A DNA stretch of 64,000 bases from Candidatus Zipacnadia bacterium (GTDB lineage: Bacteria; Armatimonadota; Zipacnadia; Zipacnadales; UBA5352): NCBI GenBank assembly GCA_029821735.1, contig JALGSU010000007.1, positions 1-64,000 on the forward strand. The letters are read 5' to 3'. Under the pieces are notes generated by a model that worked only from the letters and a program-made list of their open reading frames with translations, searched no databases and was not told the DNA's origin. The position numbers were made by a program, and so were the translations under genes. This document shows, one piece after another, positions 7,680-17,002 of this stretch; position 1 is the stretch's first letter; every line of letters begins with the position of its first letter.

Positions 7680-9755
7680 ATGACTAACTCGCAATCGCGG
7701 CAACTTTGGCAGCACGGAGTAGGTCTCATCTGCGTGCTGCTCGCACTGGTGATCTCTGCCGGTGCGTTTTGTGCTGTACCCACCTCCGACGAGCCCGGCA
7801 CTGACCGGCTCGATCACATGCTCACGCCTCGCGCTCGCATCCATCTCGGCATCGGCCAGGCGAATACCGAGCGCCTGACCCGGCGCTCAGTAAGCGGATC
7901 ACTCTCGACCACGCTGCCAACCCACTGGCGCGGAATCGTCGAGTATCTCTTCCCCAGCGATGGCCTCGTCCGCAAAGGCGATCCCATTGCCCGCATCTAC
8001 GACCCCGAGATCCTGTCGGACCTGGCGCGCGCCCGTAGCCTCATGAGCATCTTCGACGTGTCACCGCTGACCATCGCGGCGGCCAGGCGCTCGTCACTGC
8101 TCGAGGCCGAACCAGTCGTCGCCCCGGAGCCGCCGGCACCAACAATCGCCCGGGCTCCGGCCACCCCCGCCGCGTCTGCAGCAATCGATGTCCCTGACTT
8201 TGACTTTGAGGCCAACGCCGCTCGGCAGGGCGAGCTGCGCAGCCAGGCCGAACTCACGGCCCGCATGCTCACCGACGCGGTCAGCGCCCGTGACGCAGCG
8301 AACGCCGAGGTAGAGGACGCCACCAGAGATATCGCGGAGCGCGAGCGGCTCTTCGAGGACGGCGCACTGGCCGAGGGCGCGCTGGCTGCCCCCAGCGATC
8401 GCCTCAACGCAGCGCGCGCGACCGCATCCGCTGCCGAGACGCAGCTTGAGGAGTTGCAGGCCGGGTATGGGCGAATCGCCCGCCAGATCCGCGAACTCGA
8501 AGGAGCGGCTGAGCAGGCGCATATGGAAATCGACGCCGCCAGAGCGACGGCTCGAATCGCTCGCCAGCCCGCGCCCGAGCCAGTTGAGGCACCCCCGTTG
8601 CAGGAGACGCCCGCCGAGAATCGCGCCCCCGTCCCGCCGGGCACCGGAGCGCGGATGCCCCGTGAGGTCCGCGACCTCGCCGCGCCGCGGTATCAGGAAA
8701 TCACCGCCCCGGGCCACGCCATGATCAGTGACGTGATCAGCCCCGAGGGCACGCTCGTCGACGTGGACGAGGAATTGCTCCGTCTCTCCAACATCCAGCT
8801 CGCGCGGCTGACCGCCCGAGTGAGCCACGACGCTCTGCCCCAGTTCCGACAGGGCCGAGCGGTCACGCTTAGTTTCGAGGACTATCCCTCAGTCGCGTTC
8901 GAGGGCTGGGTGGCCTCCGCAGACGGGGTGCCCGGCGCTGACGAGGCGGATGTCAATCTGCTGGTTGTGTGCGAGCCCGGCGCGGGAATCAATGATGCGT
9001 ACCTGGCTCTGCAGTGGATGGTGCTGGAAGCCGGGGTCGACGCGACGAGCGATCCGCAGAGCCTGAGCCCAGTGACCGAGCCCGCGCCAGTGAGCCCGGC
9101 AACCCGCTTGCTCCGCCGCATCTTCCCGCTGCTCGGACCCGAGGAGCAGTTCGTGGAGATGGCGAGCGGCCCCGAGGTGGCCCGCAAGGACCTTTACGAG
9201 GGCAGGCTGAGGCTGCAGCCGATGCCGCGAATCAGCGATGACGACACGGCTGAGCCAGCAGTGGACGACCGCCTCGCAGCGCTCGACGAGTGGCGCAGGT
9301 CATACCTGGATGGGATGGTCACTACCGTGCTCAGCGACGGGAGCGCGATCACTTTCCCGGCCGAGGGCGAGGTATCGACGGCGGTGCGGAGGATGCTGAC
9401 CGGACGAGTGAGCCACGGTCGGAACCTGTGTGCGCGCACTATGCGCGAGGCGCTGGGCTGGGGCCTCGGCGACGCCCACTCGTGGGCGTATCGTCTCCCC
9501 CACCGTGGCTACGTCCCGCGAGCCGACGGCGGCGTCCGGCCCGGCGACATTCTGGTCTGGCCATTCAGCTACGGGCCGGGACGATCCGAGCATATCGGGA
9601 TCGCGGTCCGCCAAGGCCGGAAGCTGGTTCTGCTCAGCAATCTCAGCGGGTGCCTGGGTACGTCGGAGATTCCTGGCGGCTACATCGCGTTCCACCAGCC
9701 AGAGGCCGAAAAGCGTGCTGCAGTGCAGAGCAGCGATGCAGGCGCTGATTCGTGA
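7680..9755 (+). CDS. HlyD-like membrane-fusion protein fused to an NlpC/P60-like domain
   Basis: A 691-aa envelope protein. An N-terminal membrane or signal segment (residues ~13-32) is followed by half of a lipoyl/barrel-sandwich fold (STTLPTHWRGIVEYLFPSDG, PIARIYDPEI; ~70-115), a Pro/Ala linker (~140-180), an Ala/Glu/Arg coiled coil (~185-300), the second half-motif (GHAMISDVISPEGTLVDVDEE; ~335-370) and a beta-barrel region (~370-420). This is the order of periplasmic adaptors of HlyD/RND type. The last ~130 residues look like an NlpC/P60 cysteine peptidase: C584 in NLCARTMREALG, then GDILVWPF and H638 in EHIGIAV. Such a fusion would put a cell-wall hydrolase on an efflux or secretion adaptor. 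The start at 7680 lacks a strong ribosome site. No transporter partner lies next to it. Confidence 0.7.
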   Translation: MTNSQSRQLWQHGVGLICVLLALVISAGAFCAVPTSDEPGTDRLDHMLTPRARIHLGIGQANTERLTRRSVSGSLSTTLPTHWRGIVEYLFPSDGLVRKGDPIARIYDPEILSDLARARSLMSIFDVSPLTIAAARRSSLLEAEPVVAPEPPAPTIARAPATPAASAAIDVPDFDFEANAARQGELRSQAELTARMLTDAVSARDAANAEVEDATRDIAERERLFEDGALAEGALAAPSDRLNAARATASAAETQLEELQAGYGRIARQIRELEGAAEQAHMEIDAARATARIARQPAPEPVEAPPLQETPAENRAPVPPGTGARMPREVRDLAAPRYQEITAPGHAMISDVISPEGTLVDVDEELLRLSNIQLARLTARVSHDALPQFRQGRAVTLSFEDYPSVAFEGWVASADGVPGADEADVNLLVVCEPGAGINDAYLALQWMVLEAGVDATSDPQSLSPVTEPAPVSPATRLLRRIFPLLGPEEQFVEMASGPEVARKDLYEGRLRLQPMPRISDDDTAEPAVDDRLAALDEWRRSYLDGMVTTVLSDGSAITFPAEGEVSTAVRRMLTGRVSHGRNLCARTMREALGWGLGDAHSWAYRLPHRGYVPRADGGVRPGDILVWPFSYGPGRSEHIGIAVRQGRKLVLLSNLSGCLGTSEIPGGYIAFHQPEAEKRAAVQSSDAGADS

Positions 9756-9844
9756 CGGGTCTGTAGCCGCAGACCGTCTTGCGCGGAACATCACATGCGG
9801 AAATTCGGTGCCTCCGCGCGCATATCTGAATCCCCCCAGAGCGC

Positions 9845-9873
9845 TTGACCCATCGACTCGCAGGATGTACAAT
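9845..9873 (+). promoter_or_regulatory. Sigma-70-type promoter for the gene at 9917
   Basis: TTGACC (9845-9850), 17-nt spacer, TACAAT (9868-9873), followed by the ribosome site at 9906-9910 and the ATG at 9917. Spacing and sequence are close to consensus. Confidence 0.7.
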
Positions 9874-9916
9874 TCCCCCGCACCACTCCTCCATGAAAAT
9901 CGTCCGGAGGTCCGAA

Positions 9917-10717
9917 ATGACCATCGAACGCCTGTTCATCTCTGTGCCGCTCATGGTCGCCGCAGCACTGCTATCAATGCCCGGCGCCGGTCTGTGTCAG
10001 GGCGTCGAGGAGCTCGAGCAGATCGGAGCGCGGCTCGATTCACTGGTCGACGAGATGCAGCTCGTTGAGGAAGTCAACGGCCTGCAGCTCTCGGCCGCGG
10101 AGGTCGCGGGGCTGATCGAGATCGTCGACGATGTCCAGGCGGCGGTCGCGCCGATCATCACCAGCCGCGTGCAGGTGCTGGTCAAGCTCGAGCCGTTGAT
10201 GCGCCAGCGACGAGCGGCCCTGATCGCAGATCAGCAACCGACCGATGAACTCATGGGCCAGATAGACGCCCTCGAGGGCGAACTCAACGATCTGGATGTG
10301 ACGAATGACGAGACCGTGGTGGCCTCGGCACCACGCTATCGCGACGTGCTCACGGACGCTCAGGTGTCACTGGTTACCGGCGAAGAGGACGCGCGCCGGC
10401 AGGTGGTCATGCTGGTGGAAGTCATGCGTGACATGCCTGCGGAGAAGTTCAACCGCGAAGCCCCCGGGTACGCCGCGCGGCTGGAGAATCTGGACGCGGA
10501 CCTGTCTGCCAGGCAGATTCTGGACCTGTTTGCGGCGGCGCGCAACTTGAGCCCGGAGGAGTATCAGCAGCAGGGACACGAGATCACGGCAGGCCTGCTG
10601 GCCATCTATGCCCCTCCCCCGGAAATGGCCGCCTCGATGATGGCGCACTTCTTTGCGCACCCGAGAATGCTCGACATCCTGAAGGAGAAGCTCACGGCCA
10701 TGACGAATGCGCCGTGA
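9917..10717 (+). CDS. Secreted coiled-coil protein of unknown function
   Basis: A 266-aa protein with a signal peptide (residues 1-~28, ending SMPGAGLCQG) followed by an acidic, mostly helical chain rich in Leu, Glu and Val (VEELEQIGARLDSLVDEM; LMGQIDALEGELNDLDV). No catalytic motif or named domain is recognised. The ATG at 9917 has GGAGG 6 nt upstream, and an own promoter precedes it, so it is probably transcribed independently of the adaptor-peptidase fusion upstream, although it may act with it in the envelope. Helical heptads suggest oligomerisation. Confidence 0.7.
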   Translation: MTIERLFISVPLMVAAALLSMPGAGLCQGVEELEQIGARLDSLVDEMQLVEEVNGLQLSAAEVAGLIEIVDDVQAAVAPIITSRVQVLVKLEPLMRQRRAALIADQQPTDELMGQIDALEGELNDLDVTNDETVVASAPRYRDVLTDAQVSLVTGEEDARRQVVMLVEVMRDMPAEKFNREAPGYAARLENLDADLSARQILDLFAAARNLSPEEYQQQGHEITAGLLAIYAPPPEMAASMMAHFFAHPRMLDILKEKLTAMTNAP

Positions 10718-10847
10718 CCGTCTCGAACGGTCGGAGCAGGATGCTTCGAGCAACGTGGCTTGAACGCCATATGCGCGAGTCGTAGCCGTACACCATAGCA
10801 GCGTCAAGCTCATCCGCTGGAGTTACCCAAACTGGAGGTGTCGTACC

Positions 10848-12005
10848 TTGCAACCACTACGTGGCGCCGTCGTCGGCGTGTCCGGCATTGGTGGCTATCA
10901 CCGCGGTATCATGCACAGTCTGGAGGACGTCGACCTGGTGGCCGCGGTCGAGAAGTATCCCGACCGCGAGAAGCCGGGCGAGGGGATCGCGCAGGTCGAG
11001 GAGTGGGGTGTGCCTGTCTACAACGACATCGAGACCATGCTCGATGAAGTGGAGGGGCTTGACTACGTGACGCTGGCCGTCCCCCATCACTGGCATGCGC
11101 CGTATACGAAGATGTGCCTGAACAAGGGCATCAACGTGCTGTGCGAGAAGCCGGTATCGGTGCTCGCGCAGGACGGTTGGGAAGTTGCCAGGCTGGCCAA
11201 GGAGAAGGGCCTGCACGTGGCAGTGGACTTCCAGTATACCGGCTTCACCCACTCGCACAAGCTCAAGGAAATGATCGCCGCCGGTGAACTCGGCGAGCTG
11301 ACTGAAGTTGTCGGCGTGATGGAGTGGAAGCGGACGGACGAGTACTACGAGCGCGGCGATTGGACCGGCAAGCGCGAAGCCCACGGCCTGCCCGTGTGGG
11401 ACGGCGTCATGATGAACCAGGCCGTGCACCTGATCAACACCGCGCTGCAGATGGGCTCGCGCATCGAGGACCATGCGACCCCGCGCTCGGTGCAGGCTGA
11501 ACTGTACCAGGCACACGCGAACATCGAGGTCGAGGACCTGGCGGCGATCCGCGCGGACCTCGGCGAAGCAAACCTGTACTTCTACTGCACCACCAACTGC
11601 GACGACAGCTATCGCACCAGCCTGACCATCCACGGTACCAAGGGCTGGGCGAGCTGGGACACGGACAAGGCTGAGATCCACCTCGAGGGTCAGGAAGAGC
11701 CTATCGTGCTCGACGACCCGGCGAACCGCGACGCGATCCACGAGAACCTCATCGCCGCCATCCGCGGCGAAGTGAAAGAGGTATACGCGCCGGCATCCGA
11801 GTCGGTGAAGTCGACGGTGGTCATCAACGCCGCCTACGCATCCGCGGGCGAGATCCGCAAGGTGCCGTGGTGTGAGATGACGGGCATCCACTCGCTGGTG
11901 GACTACGCTGCGGCGCAGCGCAAACTGTTCAGCGAACTGTCCTCGTGGGACTTTGCATCCGAGGCAGTGGAAGTGGACGAGAGCTTCAAGTTCGAGGGCT
12001 TCTGA
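10848..12005 (+). CDS. Gfo/Idh/MocA-family oxidoreductase
   Basis: A 385-aa NAD(P)-dependent sugar or inositol dehydrogenase-type protein. The Rossmann N-terminus reads GAVVGVSGIGGYHRGI, and the family EKP motif is present as LCEKPVSV near residue 100, providing the active-site lysine. The C-terminal half is the alpha/beta substrate domain (GVMMNQAVHLINTALQ). The gene starts with TTG at 10848, supported by GGAGGT about 9 nt upstream and by the Rossmann strand beginning within ten residues. It is monocistronic, with a hairpin at 12029-12056 after the stop. Substrate is not predictable; a second, distant homologue lies at 36957-37955. Confidence 0.88.
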   Translation: MQPLRGAVVGVSGIGGYHRGIMHSLEDVDLVAAVEKYPDREKPGEGIAQVEEWGVPVYNDIETMLDEVEGLDYVTLAVPHHWHAPYTKMCLNKGINVLCEKPVSVLAQDGWEVARLAKEKGLHVAVDFQYTGFTHSHKLKEMIAAGELGELTEVVGVMEWKRTDEYYERGDWTGKREAHGLPVWDGVMMNQAVHLINTALQMGSRIEDHATPRSVQAELYQAHANIEVEDLAAIRADLGEANLYFYCTTNCDDSYRTSLTIHGTKGWASWDTDKAEIHLEGQEEPIVLDDPANRDAIHENLIAAIRGEVKEVYAPASESVKSTVVINAAYASAGEIRKVPWCEMTGIHSLVDYAAAQRKLFSELSSWDFASEAVEVDESFKFEGF

Positions 12006-12028
12006 GAACCCGCCGCACAGAACCGACA

Positions 12029-12056
12029 ACGGGGCGCCGAGAAATCGGCGCCCCGT
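12029..12056. terminator. Hairpin after the oxidoreductase, between convergent genes
   Basis: A perfect 12-bp stem, ACGGGGCGCCGA and TCGGCGCCCCGT, with a GAAA tetraloop. There is no T-run on the plus side, so efficiency as an intrinsic terminator is uncertain; it separates two convergent transcripts. Confidence 0.65.
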
Positions 12057-12080
12057 TAGGGTGTACGCTCGTGAGGACAG

Positions 12081-12332
12081 CTACAGATGGCGGCCGATCC
12101 TGTCGTTGGCGCGATCAATCAAGAACACGACGACTAAGCAGATGATCGGCACCCACATAATCAGCCGCCCAACCATCATCTTCGATGCGACACAGCCGAC
12201 CAGCGAGGCGACGATTGCCAGAATCAGAATCCGCCACGCCGGGATCGCCTCTCCGCGCGCCCAGTTCTCGGCAAGCCCGACAACAGCCCCGAAAATGACA
12301 CCAAAGACAACTGTGACTGTCCAGCCCAACAT
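12081..12332 (-). CDS. Small integral membrane protein
   Basis: An 83-aa protein, almost entirely hydrophobic, with about three membrane segments (TVTVVFGVIFGAVVGLA; WRILILAIVASLVGCVA; LIMWVPIICLVVVFLI). The ATG at 12332 is chosen over the frame start at 12356 because GGGGGTG lies just upstream and the hydrophobic stretch begins immediately. It follows the 665-aa membrane protein by 36 nt on the same strand, so it is probably its small accessory subunit. Not recognised beyond that. Confidence 0.65.
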   Translation of the reverse strand: MLGWTVTVVFGVIFGAVVGLAENWARGEAIPAWRILILAIVASLVGCVASKMMVGRLIMWVPIICLVVVFLIDRANDRIGRHL

Positions 12333-12368
12333 CTCACACCCCCGTACAACAGACAAGGCAGGAACTGA

Positions 12369-14366
12369 CTATCCGAACCAGACCCCGTATTTGCGGTACA
12401 TGTCGTTGATCAGGCCGACCCAACCCCAGACCACGCCCGCTGTGAAGAAGTGACCAATCACCAAGCCCAGGAAGAACGGGATCAGGCGGCGATAGGTACC
12501 CATCCCACCGATGCGCAAGACAAGCGACTTGATGACCCATACAATGAAGAACGGTCCCCAGATCGGTCCGGCATACGAAGCGACCATCACAAAGCCCAGC
12601 GGGTGCAGCGGGAAGCGCAGCCAGAAGGTGCGCGCAGCCATCAGCAACATCGTGATAAGGAAGCCGGATATCCCGGCGGCAGTTCGCCCGGTGTCGGGTA
12701 GCTTGTGGGCCTTGACGAACCCCGAGAGCGCATCCCACGCGCGAGCAGATGACTGGACTCGGCTCCCGCCCTGGGTGGTGCCACCCTCGAGGATGTTGGC
12801 ACCAAAACCATAGTAGACATTCAAGTGGACGGCATAGGCGCCGATCAGGCCGATGAGGAGCGCAGCGATCATCCACTTGACCATTGTGCGTTGGTTGATG
12901 CCAGATTCCTCAGCGATGCGACAGCCCTCAATCTGGTAAGCGCTCATCGAGGTGAAGTAGCCGCGTGAGACCCAGTAGAACATGCCCAGAGCACTCATGT
13001 TGGCCCAACTGCTGCCGTGCTGGAAGAGCTTGGAGCCGAAGATATTGAAGGTCATCTCCCAATGCTGAGCGATCGGGAAGAGCCAGACAAGCGCCGCCCC
13101 GGCCTCAGCGCGAGCGCGGGCGTAAACGACGGCAAAGAGCAGACAGATGCCTAGATACCAGATGGCAACCCACGGCCACATGCCGGCCTTCACTGCGAAG
13201 ACGATCATCACCACGAAGCCGATGATCCCGGCCCAGACAGTGACGCGATAGGGATAGGGTTCCTTGCTGTCATCAATGGCGGGATCGCCAGTGAAGGCCT
13301 TGCGGAAGACCTCGCGGAGGTGGCCACGAGCGACCCAGAGCAGCACCAAGCCAAAGGCCAGGTAGCCACCCCAGGAGTGCTGGCGCTCCATCGGGAAGCC
13401 GGAGATGTCGTAGCCCATGGCCGTGGCAGCGACGTTGGAGAGCTTGAAGAGCAGGGCGAAAACCCATACGGAAAGCAGCACGTCAGTGGAGACCAGGTAA
13501 CCGATGCCGAAGTTCTCAGGGCGCCAGGCGATGGACAGCCCGCCCATCGCCGACCATGGGCGCTCCGTGAAGAGTGAGCCTATCTGGAAGTATTTCCCCA
13601 GCGCGGGGACAGCTGGATTCCAGGCATTGAGCATGTTCATGACGTTGTAGATCATCGCCAGCGCAAAGCCCATCCACATGACCGGGTTTCTCAAGAAGCC
13701 GCCGGTGACCTCGCGGCCCTCGGTGTCGGACATGTTCATGACCAACCGAACAATGGGGAAGGTCAGATGCTCCTTGTGTATCCACTGGCGGCGGAACATG
13801 AGCATCAGCGAGTACATCGTGACGTAGGTCGCCAGCAGGAAGAGCGTCCAGGCGGCGAGCGGCGTGACCCAGCCGCGCCAGGGGACAGAGCCATCCTCGG
13901 TACCCTCGTACATGGTCTGGATGACGCTCTGGTCAGGCGCGAGCCATGACGGAATCTCGCTTTGGAGCAAGGCGTATTCGTTCTCAGGTCCGGCGAAATA
14001 AAAGGGGACGGTGATCTGCGGGAGTATCTGACGCACGACGCCGACGGAAGGCATCGACACGGCGATCACCAGGAATGAGTAGATGAGCATGGTCTGGCTC
14101 TCAGGGAGGTCAAATATGCGCGGGAGCTTGCGCAAGAATGGCCTGACCATGGTGAGGATGAGGACGGCAGCGATGGCCGGAATGACAGGCACACTCTCGC
14201 CAATCTGGGCGCCGAGAGCTATGAGGCCGGCCTGACGCATCCACAGAAGCGAGATGACGAAGAATATAAGGGAGATGATGGCAGCGCGCATCGAGAGGCC
14301 CGCCGCGGGTTCGAGTTCGGCTTCGTCGCCGACGGCGACTTCTGTCGACTTCAGATCTTTGGCCAT
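12369..14366 (-). CDS. Polytopic membrane protein (DUF6784/DUF6785-like, OPT-like fold)
   Basis: A 665-aa protein with roughly twelve or more hydrophobic segments (AAIISLIFFVISLLWM; VIPAIAAVLILTMV; MLIYSFLVIAVSMP; LAAWTLFLLATYVTMYSLML and others). The sequence style, including HLTFPIVRLVMNM and the large WAR/WRPENFGIGY loops, resembles the DUF6785/DUF6784 proteins abundant in Armatimonadota and Planctomycetota, which look like oligopeptide-transporter (OPT) relatives. Function is not established. The start at 14366 (MAKDLKS) is preferred over 14438 because GGAG precedes it and the extra N-terminal residues are proline-rich and unlike the family. It forms a two-gene operon with the 83-aa protein. 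Confidence 0.72.
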   Translation of the reverse strand: MAKDLKSTEVAVGDEAELEPAAGLSMRAAIISLIFFVISLLWMRQAGLIALGAQIGESVPVIPAIAAVLILTMVRPFLRKLPRIFDLPESQTMLIYSFLVIAVSMPSVGVVRQILPQITVPFYFAGPENEYALLQSEIPSWLAPDQSVIQTMYEGTEDGSVPWRGWVTPLAAWTLFLLATYVTMYSLMLMFRRQWIHKEHLTFPIVRLVMNMSDTEGREVTGGFLRNPVMWMGFALAMIYNVMNMLNAWNPAVPALGKYFQIGSLFTERPWSAMGGLSIAWRPENFGIGYLVSTDVLLSVWVFALLFKLSNVAATAMGYDISGFPMERQHSWGGYLAFGLVLLWVARGHLREVFRKAFTGDPAIDDSKEPYPYRVTVWAGIIGFVVMIVFAVKAGMWPWVAIWYLGICLLFAVVYARARAEAGAALVWLFPIAQHWEMTFNIFGSKLFQHGSSWANMSALGMFYWVSRGYFTSMSAYQIEGCRIAEESGINQRTMVKWMIAALLIGLIGAYAVHLNVYYGFGANILEGGTTQGGSRVQSSARAWDALSGFVKAHKLPDTGRTAAGISGFLITMLLMAARTFWLRFPLHPLGFVMVASYAGPIWGPFFIVWVIKSLVLRIGGMGTYRRLIPFFLGLVIGHFFTAGVVWGWVGLINDMYRKYGVWFG

Positions 14367-14693
14367 GCCAGTACGTCTCCGTTCCGGGACGGGGCCACAT
14401 GGCCCTGGCGTCCGTACAAAATCATACAGTGTCCCCACACGGGGGCCGTCGGGGAGAATTCGCTAACCGGCTCTCGTGCACCTCCACGGGATTGAGCCTT
14501 TGGTGGTACGGATACAATAACAGGTGGGTATGGTGGATGCAGGCGTTGGCGGGGCGTACCCACGGTGACACTTTCTGTTGAAATAGAATTGCGGGAGGCT
14601 AGAGGTGATACTCGACGGACGTCGAATATGGAAAGCCTCACCGCTGGCGGCGGCAACCGCTGAAAGAGCACATGATGTTGTAAGGAGGACGAT
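14367..14693. other. Divergent intergenic region, 327 nt
   Basis: This stretch separates the membrane-protein operon from the pilin-like array and must hold promoters for both. A TACAAT box lies near 14513 with a poor -35 at 15-nt spacing. No small ORF with a ribosome site, RNA gene or repeat was recognised, and the box found before later array genes is absent here. Confidence 0.4.
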
Positions 14694-15341
14694 ATGAAGC
14701 GAAGTGGTTTCACGTTGATCGAGCTGCTGGTTGTTATCGCGATCATCGCTATTCTGGCAGCCATTCTGTTCCCGGTGTTCGCCAAGGCTCGCGAGAAGGC
14801 TCGGCAGTCATCATGCACGTCGAACCTGAAGCAGTTGAGCCTGGGCATCCTGATGTATGCGCAGGACTATGATGAGCGGTATCCGAAGAACTACAGCTAT
14901 GACGGCGGGAGCGGCGTAGATCTGCGCTGGTGGGAAGACCGAGTCCAGCCGTACATCATGAACTGGCAGGTCACGATCTGTCCGAGCCGCACGCCCACCG
15001 CGTACACCTATGCACGCCCGGCGGCAGGCCCGGCGCCGCTGCTGTTCAGCTACGACTGTAACGCGATGGGCGATGGACAGTGGGGCACCGGTGGCCCGAT
15101 GACGAACAGCCCGGCCGGACTGGGTGAAGTTCAGAGGCCGTCCGAGTGCATCCTGCTGTGCGAGGCAGTCAGCACACGCGAGATCACGATCACGAGTCGG
15201 TCGGACTGTTTCAACAGCAGCAATGGCTACATCCGCAAGGACCACAACGACATGGCAGTCTGGGCGTTCTGCGACGGCCACGTCAAGTCCATGCGCGTGA
15301 GCCAGCCCTACATGTGGAGCAAGTCTGGCACGCATCCCTGA
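14694..15341 (+). CDS. Prepilin-like protein, H-x9-DG family (array copy 1)
   Basis: A 215-aa protein with a type IV prepilin N-terminus: short leader MKRSG, cleavage before FTLIELLVV with Glu at +5, and a hydrophobic helix to about residue 28, followed by [15 protein letters not shown]. The C-terminus carries H-x9-DG ([13 protein letters not shown]), the hallmark of DUF1559/SBP-bac-type pseudopilins. The middle has paired Cys residues in a CPS-containing loop. Ribosome site AAGGAGG precedes the ATG. Such proteins would be processed by prepilin peptidase and assembled in a pilus or pseudopilus, or remain membrane anchored. Copies 1 and 2 share the RWWED and [12 protein letters not shown] stretches and form one subfamily. 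Confidence 0.9.
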   Translation: MKRSGFTLIELLVVIAIIAILAAILFPVFAKAREKARQSSCTSNLKQLSLGILMYAQDYDERYPKNYSYDGGSGVDLRWWEDRVQPYIMNWQVTICPSRTPTAYTYARPAAGPAPLLFSYDCNAMGDGQWGTGGPMTNSPAGLGEVQRPSECILLCEAVSTREITITSRSDCFNSSNGYIRKDHNDMAVWAFCDGHVKSMRVSQPYMWSKSGTHP

Positions 15342-15365
15342 CGTGCCTTCACACCCGACCAGCGA

Positions 15366-15404
15366 AGAGGGCCCGGAGATATTTCCGGGCCCTCTTTTTT
15401 TTTT
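15366..15404 (+). terminator. Intrinsic terminator after array copy 1
   Basis: A 12-bp stem (AGAGGGCCCGGA / TCCGGGCCCTCT) followed by an unbroken run of about ten T. Confidence 0.93.
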
Positions 15405-15430
15405 GTGGAGGCAGGACCGCTAAGAGAATT

Positions 15431-15496
15431 GACGAATAATCTTAATGTTCAGGAGTACATATTGCGCAGGGGTATCAGAAAAGGGAGGACAGACCT
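15431..15496 (+). promoter_or_regulatory. Conserved upstream box, array copy 2
   Basis: Begins TTGACGAATAATCTTA (GACGAAT at 15431) and contains GAGTACAT, the same elements found before copies 3-5, but 66 nt rather than 49 nt from the start codon because of a short extra stretch. AGGGAGGA is the ribosome site. Confidence 0.5.
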
Positions 15497-16162
15497 ATGA
15501 GACGGGCGCACGGCTTCACTTTGATTGAGTTGCTGGTCGTGATCGCGATCATCGCCATTCTGGCGGCGATCCTGTTCCCGGTGTTCGCACGCGCGAGAGA
15601 GAAGGCACGGCAATCCACGTGCACGTCAAACCTGAAGCAGATCGACCTGGGGCTGCTGATGTACGCGCAGGACTACGACGAGCGTTTCCCGCGGCTTTAC
15701 AGCTATGAGAACTCGTCGACCGAGCTGCGCTGGTGGGAGGACAAGGTCCAACCCTACATCAACAACTGGCAGGTGACGCTCTGCCCGAGTTCTACGGTGT
15801 ACACCTACACCTACCGCCGCCCCCCGGAGGGCCCGAACCCGCTGCAATTCACCTATGACTGTAACGCCATGTACGGGTACACTGGCGCTGGCACTGGTGG
15901 CTGGGGCACGGGCGGGCCGATGAACAATGCGCCCATCAAGATGGGTGAAATCAGGAAGCCGGCAGAGTGCATCCTGGTATGCGAGGCGCGCTCGACACGT
16001 GAGATCACGCGAGCCGAGCGGACCGACTGCTGGGACTCCGATAACGGCTACATCCGCAAGGATCACAACGAGATGGCAGTCTGGGCATTCTGCGACGGGC
16101 ACGTCAAGTCGATGCGCGTGAGTGAGCCCTACATGTGGAGCAAGTCCGGCACGAACCCGTAA
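15497..16162 (+). CDS. Prepilin-like protein, H-x9-DG family (array copy 2)
   Basis: A 221-aa close relative of copy 1. Leader MRRAHG, then FTLIELLVV with Glu+5, [13 protein letters not shown], the [14 protein letters not shown] segment, and a C-terminal [13 protein letters not shown] ending [11 protein letters not shown]. The two copies differ mainly between residues 60 and 160 and share their last ~50 residues almost entirely, so they duplicated after the split from copies 3-5. It has its own upstream box and terminator, so expression is monocistronic. Confidence 0.9.
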   Translation: MRRAHGFTLIELLVVIAIIAILAAILFPVFARAREKARQSTCTSNLKQIDLGLLMYAQDYDERFPRLYSYENSSTELRWWEDKVQPYINNWQVTLCPSSTVYTYTYRRPPEGPNPLQFTYDCNAMYGYTGAGTGGWGTGGPMNNAPIKMGEIRKPAECILVCEARSTREITRAERTDCWDSDNGYIRKDHNEMAVWAFCDGHVKSMRVSEPYMWSKSGTNP

Positions 16163-16190
16163 GGTAGCGATCGCTGAGACACAACGCAAA

Positions 16191-16230
16191 GGCTCGGTCC
16201 TGCCTCTGGGCGGGATCGAGCTTTTTTTTT
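16191..16230 (+). terminator. Intrinsic terminator after array copy 2
   Basis: Stem GCTCGGTCCTGCC / GGGCGGGATCGAGC with loop TCT, followed by nine T. Confidence 0.88.
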
Positions 16231-16258
16231 GGGAGGCAGCAGGGGAATGCAGAGGATC

Positions 16259-16307
16259 GACGAATTCTCTTAGGAGTGTACATCTTCAGGACGGGGAGGA
16301 CCGACCC
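16259..16307 (+). promoter_or_regulatory. Conserved upstream box, array copy 3
   Basis: GACGAATTCTCTTAGGAGTG then TACAT and TTCAGGACGGGGAGGACCGA; box start is 49 nt before the ATG. The last part is the ribosome site and is nearly identical in copy 4. Confidence 0.55.
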
Positions 16308-16976
16308 ATGAAGCGAGCGTATGGTTTCACTCTGATTGAGTTGTTGGTCGTGATCGCGATCATCGCCATCTTGGCGGCGATCCTGTTTCCCGTGTTTGCA
16401 CGGGCGAGAGAGAAGGCCCGGCAGACGAGTTGTCTGAGCAACGTCAAGCAGCTCGGACTTGCCGACCTGATGTATGCGCAGGACTACGATGAACGTTTTG
16501 TCCGCTACTACCAGTATATGCCCTACCCGACCGCTCTCTACTGGTGGGGTGACCTGCTGCAACCTTACGTCTCGAATCGCCAGATTCTGGAATGCCCGTC
16601 GAGCGCATGGAGCTACACCTACGGCCGGCCGCTGGGGCTGCCGAACCCGCTGGTGTGTTCGTACGCACTGCCGGGCATCTCCGTGAGCGATGCCGGCGTT
16701 TCGTGCACGATGTTGCCGAGCAACAAGATGGCGCTCGTTCAAGATCCCGCAGGAACCATCATGATATGTGAGTCCACTACCTCTGAGATCTACACCGGAG
16801 GTTCGCTGAGCTTCACGATTGCCGGGCCCAATGGCGTGACGGACCTGGCCACCGGTAGCTACCGGCGAGTGGCCAAGACGCATAACGATGGGTTCAACGT
16901 CTGCTTCGCGGACGGACACGCCAAGTGGCTGAAGAACTCAACGCCCGGCATGTGGACGAGCACGTCCGGCGACTAG
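16308..16976 (+). CDS. Prepilin-like protein, H-x9-DG family (array copy 3)
   Basis: A 222-aa protein; although the frame is open from 16122, the prepilin leader [11 protein letters not shown] and the ribosome site GGGGAGGA fix the start at 16308. The sequence includes [45 protein letters not shown], a [14 protein letters not shown] block and the C-terminal [17 protein letters not shown]. It is nearly identical to copies 4 and 5 over most of its length, also at DNA level in the first ~150 nt, so these three are recent duplicates or are being homogenised by gene conversion. Confidence 0.92.
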   Translation: MKRAYGFTLIELLVVIAIIAILAAILFPVFARAREKARQTSCLSNVKQLGLADLMYAQDYDERFVRYYQYMPYPTALYWWGDLLQPYVSNRQILECPSSAWSYTYGRPLGLPNPLVCSYALPGISVSDAGVSCTMLPSNKMALVQDPAGTIMICESTTSEIYTGGSLSFTIAGPNGVTDLATGSYRRVAKTHNDGFNVCFADGHAKWLKNSTPGMWTSTSGD

Positions 16977-17002
16977 GCACGATGACTGTGGGGCGACGGA
17001 AT

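Noticed and set aside
10857..12029. 390-aa minus-strand ORF opposite the oxidoreductase
   Set aside because: Shadow of the Gfo/Idh/MocA gene, which has TTG start, EKP motif and Rossmann fold.
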